Shown one piece after another: positions 25,372 to 33,602 of a stretch of 52,474 nt of DNA. The translations under genes were made by a program, and so were the position numbers. The notes under the pieces were generated by a model. The model ran no database searches, was not told where the DNA came from, and saw nothing but the letters and a program-made list of their open reading frames with translations. Within the stretch, counting starts at the first letter, position 1. Each line of letters starts with the position of its first letter. Source of the DNA: CAZKAP01 sp964550895 (GTDB lineage Bacteria; Bacteroidota; Bacteroidia; Flavobacteriales; Flavobacteriaceae); assembly GCA_964550895.1 (NCBI GenBank), contig CAZKAP010000023.1, forward strand, positions 1 to 52,474, in the 5' to 3' direction.

Positions 25372-26883
25372 CTACGTGTTTTTTTCTGCAGAAACCAGGT
25401 TCCCCCTGAGCAGGGAGCCAATGAAGGAAACGGGCAGGAAGGTCATGCTGAGGGCTAATGGCAGCGAGGTGACGATCAGGAGTTTCTGAGTGGTGCCCAG
25501 TACGTCGAGATTGGGCCGGAGTCCGGAAAGGAAAAAGATGCCTACACAGGAGAGTCCCAGGAAGATGGTCCAGGATAGCTTCAGCCGGTCGGAGGGTTCT
25601 GTTCGAATCCGTGCACTGAATACACTCAGAACGTAAATGGCGGAATCCACCGAAGTGATCAAGAAACCGAACAGCAATAGCATGGAAAGTGCATTGAGTC
25701 CCGGCCCCAAAGGATAGCTGCCCAGGAAGATGAAGAGCGAACTGAAAATCGATCCCAGCTCACCCGGCGATACCTGCCCCTGGTCGATGAGGGCGAATGC
25801 GCCCCTGCCGAATACGGTAAACCAGGTAAAGGTACCCAGGGATGGCACCAGCAACACCCCCAACATAAACTCTCTAAGGCTCCTTCCTTTGGAGATGCGT
25901 GCGATAAAGATTCCGGTAAAAGGTGCCCAGGCGATCCAGAAGGCCCAGTAGTAATAGGTCCAGTCGGTCAGGAAATCTGTGCCCGGATCGTAATCGCCCC
26001 AGGCCAGGCTCAGCGGTACGAAATCGATCAGATAGTAAAACAGCGCCTTCGAAAGGGGCAGAAATACCCCTAAGGGATCGCTGGCAAGCCATACGAAAAC
26101 CAGTAGACCAATGGTCAGACGGATGTTCCATACGGACAACCAGCGTATTCCCTTGCGAATGCCTCTGTAGGCCGAGTATCCGCCAATCGCACAGATGATG
26201 GAGATGATGGCAATGCCGCCCATAAGGCTAGGCGGTATGCCCAGGAGGTAGTTCAGTCCGCCTGATATCTGACGGGCACCCAGCGATACCGATGCGACCA
26301 CCCCGAAAACCGTGGTCCACAAGGCGATCAGGTCCAGTCCCCATCCGAGCCTATTTCTCAGGCTGGGTTGCACGATGGCGCTGCTGGGAAGACCCGGTTG
26401 ACCGTGCCGGTACATGGCCCATCCGACCAGTAAGCCAAAGAGTCCATAGAACGCCCAGGGCGTCAAACCCCATTGGAAAAAGGTATATTCCATGGCAAGT
26501 AGCCCGGCATCACGGACACCATTCAGCGGTGGATTGGCCCTCATGTACACGGGTTCCTGTACGGCCCTCAGGAGGATACCGGCACCCATACCCGTGCTGT
26601 ACAGCATACTGATCCAGGCCCAGCGGCTAAATTCGGGACGGGATCCGGGCTTGCCGAGTTTCCTGCGGCCCCAGGGACCCAAGGCAATAAGCAGCAGGAA
26701 CAATACGCATCCCAACCCCAAATAGAGGTAATAGTGGCCGAATACATTTCGGATCCACACCGATGCCTGTCCGATGGCAGCATTCAGTTGTTCCGTAAAT
26801 GCCAGGCTGATCAGTGCGAAAATAAAAATACCGCCCAGGGCCGTTAGGGTAAACAGCTGCTGAGAGGTAGTCGGTTTCCTCAT
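25372..26883 (-). CDS. BCCT family betaine/carnitine/choline transporter
   Basis: BCCT proteins import compatible solutes or their precursors with sodium or protons. The 503-residue protein has about twelve hydrophobic segments. Family marks are the glycine-rich stretch STGMGAGILLRAVQEPVYM (unwound TM helix) and the tryptophan-rich signature DWTYYYWAFWIAWAPFTGIFIARISKGRS. In characterised homologues the glycine stretch reads GMGIG, here GMGAG, so ion coupling is uncertain. It converges on ctlX with eight bases between stops and is last in a minus-strand gene run. Confidence 0.92.
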   Translation of the reverse strand: MRKPTTSQQLFTLTALGGIFIFALISLAFTEQLNAAIGQASVWIRNVFGHYYLYLGLGCVLFLLLIALGPWGRRKLGKPGSRPEFSRWAWISMLYSTGMGAGILLRAVQEPVYMRANPPLNGVRDAGLLAMEYTFFQWGLTPWAFYGLFGLLVGWAMYRHGQPGLPSSAIVQPSLRNRLGWGLDLIALWTTVFGVVASVSLGARQISGGLNYLLGIPPSLMGGIAIISIICAIGGYSAYRGIRKGIRWLSVWNIRLTIGLLVFVWLASDPLGVFLPLSKALFYYLIDFVPLSLAWGDYDPGTDFLTDWTYYYWAFWIAWAPFTGIFIARISKGRSLREFMLGVLLVPSLGTFTWFTVFGRGAFALIDQGQVSPGELGSIFSSLFIFLGSYPLGPGLNALSMLLLFGFLITSVDSAIYVLSVFSARIRTEPSDRLKLSWTIFLGLSCVGIFFLSGLRPNLDVLGTTQKLLIVTSLPLALSMTFLPVSFIGSLLRGNLVSAEKNT

Positions 26884-26942
26884 AAGTGCTAGTATAATGA
26901 AAATACGGCAGACTCCTCACCGTAGGTACGAGGTATTTGCTT

Positions 26943-28487
26943 TCAGGGCCTTTCTGTAGCCTGGAACGATCGTATGGCGGCATTCGGCTCTATGGTGGAG
27001 ACTTCTTTCCAGAATTCGGGATCGTAACGGGACATGTAGGTGGGTTTAAAGGACTTTTCTTCACGTATTCCTTCGAATTCGCCCCGGGAAATGGCCTCCA
27101 CATCGTAGACTACCCATTGCAGGATCTCGAGGGTATTTGCAATTAGGTCCAGTTTCATGGAAAGCTCGTTCTGTTTGCGTCGGCCCCGTACATTTTTATT
27201 TTTCTCGACGATTTTAAGCGGGCGTCGGACCCCGATTTGCGATCCCTTGCTGATCTCTCCAAATTTGAGTAGGTAGGTATCATCGGGCCCCTTAGAAAAA
27301 CGGATACTGCCGCGGTAGAGCGTCGATCGGAACATAAAGCCCAAAAGCCTGATGTTCCTCAGTCGCCTCACATTCTCGAAGTCCATACGCATAATGGCGA
27401 AATCCTCCATCCCGATGTACAACCGACCGCGAAAATCCGCCTTCCTTTTGGGTTCGAAGGAAAGTACGTAGACGCCCTGTCCATCCAATTCCTCATAGCC
27501 TTCCAGGTTGAATTCGTAACGCCTCGCCTTTTCAATTACGGGCAATTCGGCTTCGTCGGAAAACCGGAAACTCTGACCCTGGGACGAAAGCACCTCTTTG
27601 ATTCCCTTGAAGAAGAAATCGTTGTCTTCTTCCCGGATTTCTTCCCTCATCTCCTGGCCTTCTTCGTAATTGTCCACGATGCTGTCCACCGGTATTTTGG
27701 TTCCGAAAATTCCTGATTTTACTTTGATATACGAATCCCTCTTCACGTTTGCCCGGAAGATGGTTTCGAGCTGTTCGGCCAGATTCTCCAGAGAACCGTC
27801 GTTGGATTTATCGTAGAGCTCGGCTCCCTTGATTAGCCGGAGCTTATTTTCACCGGCACCCTGATACCAATCGCCCAGGGCTTCCCGATAGTATTCGGAT
27901 TTTTTAGGAAGGATACCGACGACACTGTCCAGAAAGGGCTTGGTGAGTTCGGGTATCGTCGTTTTTTTGAACTCGACATCGAAACGGGTAAATCGGTTCA
28001 GGTCACTCTTTCGGATGAAAAAACGACTTCTCTGATATCCCCTGCCATAATTTTCATCAAGCCGGGACCAGGCATTTTCCAGGATTTCTTCCACTGTAAG
28101 TTCCTTGTTGAAGAGAAAGACGCCCTGCAGGTCTATGGCTTTAGGCGTAACGGATATCAGGGTGTCCAGTGAATCGTTCAGGGCAAGACGCAGCTGCTCG
28201 TAACCCATACTTTCGATCCGGATCGAATCGTATTTCTGTTCGCCCTGCCCAAAAACGATGCGAAATCGGCCCTCTTCATTGGAAATGACGCCCTTTTCGT
28301 CCCCGTAGAGAATCGAAGCATAGGGTATGCCCTCTCCGGTTTTAGCGTCCACCAAACGGGAGCGCACTTCGGTCCGGATTTCATGTTCAACGTGCGATTC
28401 CTGTGCCAGACTAATGAAGGGAAAGAGCACAAAAATCAATATAAGGCCGCATTTGCGGTTGGGGATGTTGAATGCGATCATGATCAT
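26943..28487 (-). CDS. Carboxypeptidase-like regulatory domain outer-envelope protein
   Basis: The 514-residue protein starts with a signal peptide (hydrophobic about 13-28, cleavage near SLAQE). A CarboxypepD_reg-like beta domain follows (about 38-120, GEGIPYASILYGDEKGVISNEEGRFRI). The rest has no motif I can name; it is rich in charged beta-strand sequence. This layout is common among Bacteroidota periplasmic or outer-membrane proteins. The ATG overlaps the stop of the upstream SDR gene (ATGA), so the two are translationally coupled. A later in-frame Met is possible as start. Confidence 0.75.
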   Translation of the reverse strand: MIMIAFNIPNRKCGLILIFVLFPFISLAQESHVEHEIRTEVRSRLVDAKTGEGIPYASILYGDEKGVISNEEGRFRIVFGQGEQKYDSIRIESMGYEQLRLALNDSLDTLISVTPKAIDLQGVFLFNKELTVEEILENAWSRLDENYGRGYQRSRFFIRKSDLNRFTRFDVEFKKTTIPELTKPFLDSVVGILPKKSEYYREALGDWYQGAGENKLRLIKGAELYDKSNDGSLENLAEQLETIFRANVKRDSYIKVKSGIFGTKIPVDSIVDNYEEGQEMREEIREEDNDFFFKGIKEVLSSQGQSFRFSDEAELPVIEKARRYEFNLEGYEELDGQGVYVLSFEPKRKADFRGRLYIGMEDFAIMRMDFENVRRLRNIRLLGFMFRSTLYRGSIRFSKGPDDTYLLKFGEISKGSQIGVRRPLKIVEKNKNVRGRRKQNELSMKLDLIANTLEILQWVVYDVEAISRGEFEGIREEKSFKPTYMSRYDPEFWKEVSTIEPNAAIRSFQATERP

Positions 28488-29926
28488 GAAGAGTTTGAAC
28501 CGGCGAGTCTGCTGAGCATGCCGGAGAAAATAAAATGATGAAAAGGGCTGACCGCAAGCCAGTACAGCCGCCCTCGAAGCCCTCGGGGTCTGAAGGTAGC
28601 GGTCTGATGGAGCACTCCGTCCTCGATTCGGAATTCGAGCCAGGCCTCCCCCGGAAGCTTCATTTCTGCAAAGAGCAACAGCCTTTTTCCCTTGCGATCG
28701 GCCAGCAGCACCCTCCAGAAATCGAGGGCATCCCCCGTAAAGATCTTATCGGGGTGTGTGCGTCCCCGGCGAAGTCCGACCCCGCCGCTGATTTTATCCA
28801 GGAATCCCCTGAGTTGCCACAACGCATTACCGTAGTACCAGCCTTGATCTCCACCTATGCGCCAGATCCGGTTGAGGGCCTTGTCCTCGTCGTCCACCTG
28901 TCGGTGTCGTCGGTCACTGAAAACCCCGTACCGGGGCACCTGTATATAGGATTCCAGGTTGGTGCTTACCTGGCCGCTGATCAGGCTGTCTTTCCAGCTG
29001 CTGATTACTGTATTCTGTTCTATTTTCTGAAAGGCCAGGGCGATGGCTTCCTGATAACTCAGAGGCTGAATGCCCAGAATCTCAGCCAGCTCGCTATTGC
29101 GTGCCACTACTTCGGTTCGCATGCTGTCCACGAGGTTCACGGCCAGGGAATATGAAGTAGACGTCACGAAATAGAGCCAGTAGGCGGAAAGCCGGGGCGT
29201 CATAAAGGGCAGGGTGAATATTCGTATGCGGAAGCCACGGGCATTTCCGTAGAGTTCCAGCATCTGTTTGTAGGTGAGTACATCCGGGCCGGCGATATCG
29301 AAAGATTTCCCGAAGGTTTCCGGGAGAAGCAGCACACCGGTAAGGAAGGAAATGACATCGCGTATGGCGATGGGTTGAGTACGCGTAAGCACCCACCTGG
29401 GGGTGACCATTACGGGAAGCTTTTCCCCCAGGTCCCTGATAATCTCGAAGGACGCACTACCCGATCCCACTATAATACCTGCCCGGAGTACCGTCAGTTC
29501 ATACGGACCGCCGGACAAAACTTCTTCGACCCGTTTTCTGGACGCCAGATGGGGGGAGAGTTCGGTTTCGTTAACAATACCGCTCAGGTAGATCACCTGC
29601 TTGACCCCGCACAGTTTCATCAGGCTGATGAAGTTCTCTGCCGAACGTTTCTCTTTTTCCTCGAAGCCCGAGGTGGACGAGGCCAGGGAGTGGACCAGAT
29701 AGTAAGCCGCGTCCATGGGCCCCAGTTCTTCCATCTCCGGATCCTGGTCTCCTACCGGATTTAGCAGATCTCTTTCGACGATTCGAATGGATTCCCTGAC
29801 CGAAGGATCTACAGACAAGCGGTTGCGGTCCCGGACCAGGCAGGTCACCTCGTGTCCGGCTTCCAACAAACGAGGGAGCAGCCGCATTCCTATGTATCCG
29901 TTTGCACCGGTGAGAAGGATTTTCAT
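28484..29926 (-). CDS. SDR family NAD(P)-binding protein with DUF2867 domain
   Basis: The N-terminal half is an atypical/extended short-chain dehydrogenase fold with the nucleotide loop GANGYIG (7-13) and VYLSGIVNE-type strand, most like NmrA/complex I subunit-like SDRs. The C-terminal half (about 330-478) matches DUF2867, ending GLRGRLYWLAVSPFHHFIFSGML. The protein has 480 residues. Substrate is unknown; such fusions are widespread in bacteria. It overlaps the downstream carboxypeptidase-domain gene by four bases. Confidence 0.85.
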   Translation of the reverse strand: MKILLTGANGYIGMRLLPRLLEAGHEVTCLVRDRNRLSVDPSVRESIRIVERDLLNPVGDQDPEMEELGPMDAAYYLVHSLASSTSGFEEKEKRSAENFISLMKLCGVKQVIYLSGIVNETELSPHLASRKRVEEVLSGGPYELTVLRAGIIVGSGSASFEIIRDLGEKLPVMVTPRWVLTRTQPIAIRDVISFLTGVLLLPETFGKSFDIAGPDVLTYKQMLELYGNARGFRIRIFTLPFMTPRLSAYWLYFVTSTSYSLAVNLVDSMRTEVVARNSELAEILGIQPLSYQEAIALAFQKIEQNTVISSWKDSLISGQVSTNLESYIQVPRYGVFSDRRHRQVDDEDKALNRIWRIGGDQGWYYGNALWQLRGFLDKISGGVGLRRGRTHPDKIFTGDALDFWRVLLADRKGKRLLLFAEMKLPGEAWLEFRIEDGVLHQTATFRPRGLRGRLYWLAVSPFHHFIFSGMLSRLAGSNSS

Positions 29927-29999
29927 GGAGTTAATCGGGTAAATGGGCAGGGCCTGCTCCCTGTCCCGGTTGTAGAGGTAAGGCCTTGGGTTTTGTCAC

Positions 30000-30431
30000 T
30001 CAGCCCGGATTCGGTCCGCCTTCCGGGTGCTGGGTGAGCTTGTGTTCCACGAGTTTTTTGAAGAACCGATGGACCGGTTTGCTCCGGGCCTCCACCTTCA
30101 CGAAGTGCGGACTGTCGTGTATGGAGTAGACATCGGATTCTCCCTTGTATATACTCAGCCGGTAATACGGTACGGCCAGTACATAGGATTCATGCCGCGC
30201 CCGGAATCCCAGCAGTATGCCCTTAGGCCTGAGTTCAATATTACAGTAATTGATCGAATTGTCCACGAGCATGAGGTGATAAATGGCGTGGCTGCAGGAT
30301 CTCATGACCAGTCTTGGAGAACCGGTCCCGCCCATTTTCCAGCGATCCCTGAGCATGAAAGGCTTGCCGACCAAATCGGTGATCTGTCTTTGAATGTCCT
30401 TGTCGTTGTGTGATACTCTGAATATGGCCAT
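30000..30431 (-). CDS. Conserved-looking hypothetical protein, 143 residues
   Basis: I recognise no domain. The protein is soluble, with alternating beta-like segments (RLVMRSCSHAIYHLMLV, GILLGFRARHESYVLAVPYYRLSIY) and many histidines. Its ATG follows the stop of the upstream VOC gene without a gap (TAGATG), a strong sign of coupled expression. A 73-base spacer with nothing evident separates it from the SDR gene. No signal peptide is seen. Confidence 0.7.
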   Translation of the reverse strand: MAIFRVSHNDKDIQRQITDLVGKPFMLRDRWKMGGTGSPRLVMRSCSHAIYHLMLVDNSINYCNIELRPKGILLGFRARHESYVLAVPYYRLSIYKGESDVYSIHDSPHFVKVEARSKPVHRFFKKLVEHKLTQHPEGGPNPG

Positions 30432-30791
30432 CTATGCGTTTATGGGTTGTCCGAATTTGCTCATGTTGCCCCGCAGATACCGTATGGCGAATTCCCTCAT
30501 GCCCCAGGGCTGGTCGCGTAAGGGACCATTTGGATGCACCACCCCCTGCGAAGACATTTCTTCGTAAAGGGTGTCTATGCCTTCAACATCGATATAACAA
30601 CTCGTGTTTTCGGTATGGATACGATCGTCGCACTTCCAGAAATGAATCACCTCCTGATCCCTGGCCACGATGGCATCATTTTGGTCCTTCCATCCGAGCC
30701 CACCGAACCCCAAACGTTCCTTGAAGAACTGCACGGATTTATCTGAATCCAATGAAGCGAGTACGGGTATACCCCGGCTTAGGGTGGCCAT
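30432..30791 (-). CDS. VOC (glyoxalase/bleomycin resistance-like) family protein
   Basis: The start at 30791 gives MATLSRGIPVLASLDSDKSVQFFKERLGF and 119 residues. It is chosen because a consensus promoter lies immediately upstream, so a longer frame to 30833 would overlap the promoter. One glyoxalase-fold repeat set is visible, with SCYIDVEGIDTLYEEM and the terminal FAIRYLRGNMSKFGQP, close to the family FAIRDPDGNxIxFGQ pattern but with Asp residues altered. It may act as a binding protein. First gene of the run reaching toward the BCCT transporter. Confidence 0.82.
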   Translation of the reverse strand: MATLSRGIPVLASLDSDKSVQFFKERLGFGGLGWKDQNDAIVARDQEVIHFWKCDDRIHTENTSCYIDVEGIDTLYEEMSSQGVVHPNGPLRDQPWGMREFAIRYLRGNMSKFGQPINA

Positions 30792-30802
30792 AGCTTTTTT
30801 CC

Positions 30803-30833
30803 CAAAGATACGGCTTAGGGCAGGGCAACTCAA
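30803..30833 (-). promoter_or_regulatory. Promoter for the VOC-to-BCCT gene run
   Basis: On the minus strand TTG (30833-30831), 20 bases, then TATCTTTG (30810-30803), an exact match to the Bacteroidota promoter pattern. The VOC start codon begins 11 bases downstream, supporting the ATG at 30791. Confidence 0.75.
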
Positions 30834-30854
30834 GGGGTTGAGGCCTAAATTGCG

Positions 30855-30862
30855 TAGTTTTG
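30855..30862 (+). promoter_or_regulatory. -7 element upstream of argS
   Basis: TAGTTTTG matches TAnnTTTG and ends 18 bases before the argS ATG at 30881. It overlaps a TTG at 30860 that would be an alternative start, so the ATG is preferred. No correctly spaced TTG box is seen. Confidence 0.5.
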
Positions 30863-30880
30863 ACGGCTGTAAATCACGAG

Positions 30881-32662
30881 ATGAAAGCGATAACGGATAA
30901 GATCAGGACTGCCGTCCGTCAGGCGGTACTCGAAAATCGGCAAGTCGAACTGCCGGCGGTGGAATGTCAACCCACCAAGAAGGAATTTGAGGGAGAGGTA
31001 ACGGTAGTCATCTTTCCGATGCTTCGTCATGCAAAGGCCCGCCCGGAAGAGCTCGGGGCAGAGATCGGGGCCTACCTGCAGGAGCAACTGGAAGAGGTAT
31101 CTGGGTTTAATGTGGTTAAGGGTTTCCTGAACCTCAGCCTGTCGGACCGTTTTTATCTGGATTCCCTTGCCGACATGGCTTCCACCTCAGACTTCGGCAG
31201 AGCTCCCGCCTCGGGTGAGGCGGTTATCGTCGAATACTCTTCGCCCAACACCAACAAGCCCCTGCATCTGGGACACATTCGTAACAACCTGTTGGGGTAT
31301 TCGGTATCAGAAATCCTTAAGGCCGCGGGCAAGAAGGTGTATAAGACCCAGATCATCAACGATCGGGGCATACACATCTGCAAAAGCATGTATGCCTGGC
31401 AAGTCGATGGTAAGGGAGAGACCCCGGAGAGCACCGGGCTCAAGGGAGATCACCTGGTGGGCCATTACTATGTGCGCTTTAACCAGATGTATTCCGGCGA
31501 GGTTGAGCAAATGGTAGCAGAAGGCATGGAACAGGAAGAGGCAGGAAAGAAAGCCCCTTCCCTGCTGGCCGCACAGGAAATGCTCAGGAAATGGGAAGCC
31601 GGCGATCCGGAGACCGTTGACCTCTGGAAGACCATGAACAGCTGGGTGTATCAGGGATTCGATGAAACCTACCGAAGACTGGGAGTGGATTTCGATTTTT
31701 TGCTATACGAGAGCGACACCTATCTGCTGGGCAAAGATCAGATCGAAGAAGGACTTGAGAAGGGGGTTTTCTATCGCCGGGACGACGGCAGTGTCTGGAT
31801 CGACCTGACCGATGAAGGATTGGACGAAAAGCTCGTACTGCGTGCTGACGGAACCGCCGTGTATATGACCCAGGATATAGGTACCGCCATACAAAGGGTG
31901 AAGCGATACCCCGATGTGACCGGTATGGTCTATACCGTCGGAAACGAGCAGGAATACCACTTTAAAGTGCTGTTTCTAATCCTTAAAAAACTGGGTTATC
32001 AGTGGGCCGATCAGTTGTATCACCTGAGCTATGGAATGGTGGAACTGCCCACCGGGAAAATGAAGAGCCGCGAAGGGACGGTGGTAGATGCCGATGACCT
32101 CATGGCAGAAATGAAGGATACCGCAAGGGAAATCTCCAGTGAACTGGGTAAACTGGAAGGGTATGGCGATGAGCAGAAGGAAAGCCTGTATGAAATCATA
32201 GGGCTTGGGGCACTCAAGTACTTCATCCTCAAAGTAGACCCCCGTAAGCAAATGGTCTTCAATCCCGAGGAATCGGTAGATTTTCAGGGTAATACGGGAC
32301 CTTTCGTACAATATACCTACGCACGCATACAGTCTGTATTAAGGAAATACGGAGGTGAGCCCGAAGGCGGTTCTTTGGACCGGCAACTGACCCTGCACGA
32401 AAAGGAACGCGAATTGCTCGTGCAGCTGTTGCAATTCCCCCAGGTTATACAATGGGCCGCCGAGCAGTACAGTCCGGCCCAGGTGGCCAATTATGCCTAC
32501 GAACTCGTGCGTACGTTCAACTCCTACTACCAGCAGGTCACCATACTCGGTGAGCCCGATGCAGGCACTAAGAATTTTCGGGTCCTTCTATCGGCCCAGG
32601 TGGCCCGAGTAATCCGGTCGGCCTTCCAGCTTCTCGGCGTTGAGGTGCCCGAAAGGATGTAG
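30881..32662 (+). CDS. argS: Arginine--tRNA ligase
   Basis: ArgRS charges tRNA-Arg. The ATG at 30881 gives 593 residues, the normal length. The class I signature is HLGH (129-132, in NKPLHLGHIRNN), and the second signature is the ArgRS-type KMKSREGT near residue 393. The N-terminal Add-1 domain and the C-terminal DALR anticodon-binding helices (NYAYELVRTFNSYYQQVTIL) are present. It is a single-gene unit between its own -7 element and the convergent rhodopsin gene. Confidence 0.98.
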   Translation: MKAITDKIRTAVRQAVLENRQVELPAVECQPTKKEFEGEVTVVIFPMLRHAKARPEELGAEIGAYLQEQLEEVSGFNVVKGFLNLSLSDRFYLDSLADMASTSDFGRAPASGEAVIVEYSSPNTNKPLHLGHIRNNLLGYSVSEILKAAGKKVYKTQIINDRGIHICKSMYAWQVDGKGETPESTGLKGDHLVGHYYVRFNQMYSGEVEQMVAEGMEQEEAGKKAPSLLAAQEMLRKWEAGDPETVDLWKTMNSWVYQGFDETYRRLGVDFDFLLYESDTYLLGKDQIEEGLEKGVFYRRDDGSVWIDLTDEGLDEKLVLRADGTAVYMTQDIGTAIQRVKRYPDVTGMVYTVGNEQEYHFKVLFLILKKLGYQWADQLYHLSYGMVELPTGKMKSREGTVVDADDLMAEMKDTAREISSELGKLEGYGDEQKESLYEIIGLGALKYFILKVDPRKQMVFNPEESVDFQGNTGPFVQYTYARIQSVLRKYGGEPEGGSLDRQLTLHEKERELLVQLLQFPQVIQWAAEQYSPAQVANYAYELVRTFNSYYQQVTILGEPDAGTKNFRVLLSAQVARVIRSAFQLLGVEVPERM

Positions 32663-32683
32663 TTTTGACGCTACAGCCCTGTT

Positions 32684-32717
32684 AAAAAAAAAACGCCCCT
32701 TCGTTTCCGAAGGAGCG
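32684..32717 (-). terminator. Intrinsic terminator of the proteorhodopsin gene
   Basis: On the minus strand CGCTCCTTCG (32717-32708) pairs with CGAAGGGGCG (32703-32694) around a GAAA tetraloop, with one G-T pair. Ten T follow (32693-32684). On the + strand the same site has an A-C mismatch and no T run, so it terminates the rhodopsin transcript, not argS. Confidence 0.88.
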
Positions 32718-32756
32718 CTTCCATAGCAATTTTAAGTAACTACAGATGAGTGCTTT

Positions 32757-33497
32757 CTAGGCGTCTTTACTGGTTGCCTGTACGGCCAGATTGTAAATGA
32801 CCAGTCCGAATCCGATCTTGTTGACGGCGTCACCGATGTTGTAGATCACATCCATATTCAGGCCTGTAAAGATCCCCTCATACCATCCTGGAGTACCCGC
32901 CATATAACCGACAGGATAAATAGCCCATCCTACGAGTACGAACCAACACAGGGTTTTGTGAGCTGAAAGTACGGCTCCACCTGCCTGTACGGCCAGTTTC
33001 TTGGCCGGACCAAACCAGATGATGTAAACAATAATGAAGTAAGCCACACCGGAAATGAATCCCCAAAGAGCGGCCTGGTCGCGGTAGATGGTCTCACCGA
33101 GGTATCCTGTTACCAGCATGACCACGGACCACAGGATCAGGTTCCACATCAGGGACTTCTTGGCCCCGGCTACTTTCAGGATCAGGTAAAATTCCACGCA
33201 CATCAGCGGCACGGTCAGTACCCAGTCCACATAGCGGAAAAAGGTCGGTGATTCCGCATTTACCGCCCAGTAGTCCCTCATGTACCAATAGTGTACGGCG
33301 GCAATAAAGGTAATCAGTCCTGATACCAGAACCGAAGTCTTCCACTTGCGGTCGAAGGTATTCATCGACAGGAAGAAGAAGGCCGAAGCGGCCATCATGG
33401 CCATGGTCCCCACGAAAAACGTAAAGCCCACGTAGTCGTCAGTCGCGATGCGTGAAACATCGGCAAACATCGCAGAAATGGATAATAGAGTATTCAT
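32757..33497 (-). CDS. Proteorhodopsin, green-tuned proton pump type
   Basis: This is a seven-helix retinal protein of 246 residues that pumps protons out of the cell in light. The retinal lysine is K227 and its helix G counterion D223 (GDAVNK). The helix C motif is D91-T95-E102 (in RYVDWVLTVPLMCVEF), the DTE pattern of outward proton pumps; NQ sodium and NTQ chloride pumps are excluded. H69 matches the proteorhodopsin counterion-partner histidine. The spectral-tuning position (L/Q105 in the SAR86 reference) is M99, the green-absorbing flavobacterial form. G146 in LWGFIS aligns to the site that is glycine in carotenoid-antenna rhodopsins. Divergent from blh. Confidence 0.98.
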   Translation of the reverse strand: MNTLLSISAMFADVSRIATDDYVGFTFFVGTMAMMAASAFFFLSMNTFDRKWKTSVLVSGLITFIAAVHYWYMRDYWAVNAESPTFFRYVDWVLTVPLMCVEFYLILKVAGAKKSLMWNLILWSVVMLVTGYLGETIYRDQAALWGFISGVAYFIIVYIIWFGPAKKLAVQAGGAVLSAHKTLCWFVLVGWAIYPVGYMAGTPGWYEGIFTGLNMDVIYNIGDAVNKIGFGLVIYNLAVQATSKDA

Positions 33498-33535
33498 AAA
33501 TTATAAGAGTTAAAATGTGATCGTTTAATTTAACA

Positions 33536-33567
33536 TTGGCTAAAATTAAACATTTTGCATTAATTTG
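33536..33567 (+). promoter_or_regulatory. Possible promoter of blh
   Basis: TTG (33536-33538), 21 bases, then TTAATTTG (33560-33567), which differs from TAnnTTTG at one fixed position. The blh GTG lies 36 bases downstream. The region is very AT-rich, so chance matches are likely. Confidence 0.4.
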
Positions 33568-33581
33568 TTCAATGAAACCTA

Positions 33582-33589
33582 CAAAAATA
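33582..33589 (-). promoter_or_regulatory. -7 element of the proteorhodopsin promoter
   Basis: TATTTTTG on the minus strand (33589-33582) matches TAnnTTTG. It would give a leader of roughly 80 AT-rich bases before the rhodopsin ATG. A -33 TTG is not found at the usual distance. Confidence 0.5.
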
Positions 33590-33602
33590 TAAACAGAAAT
33601 TC

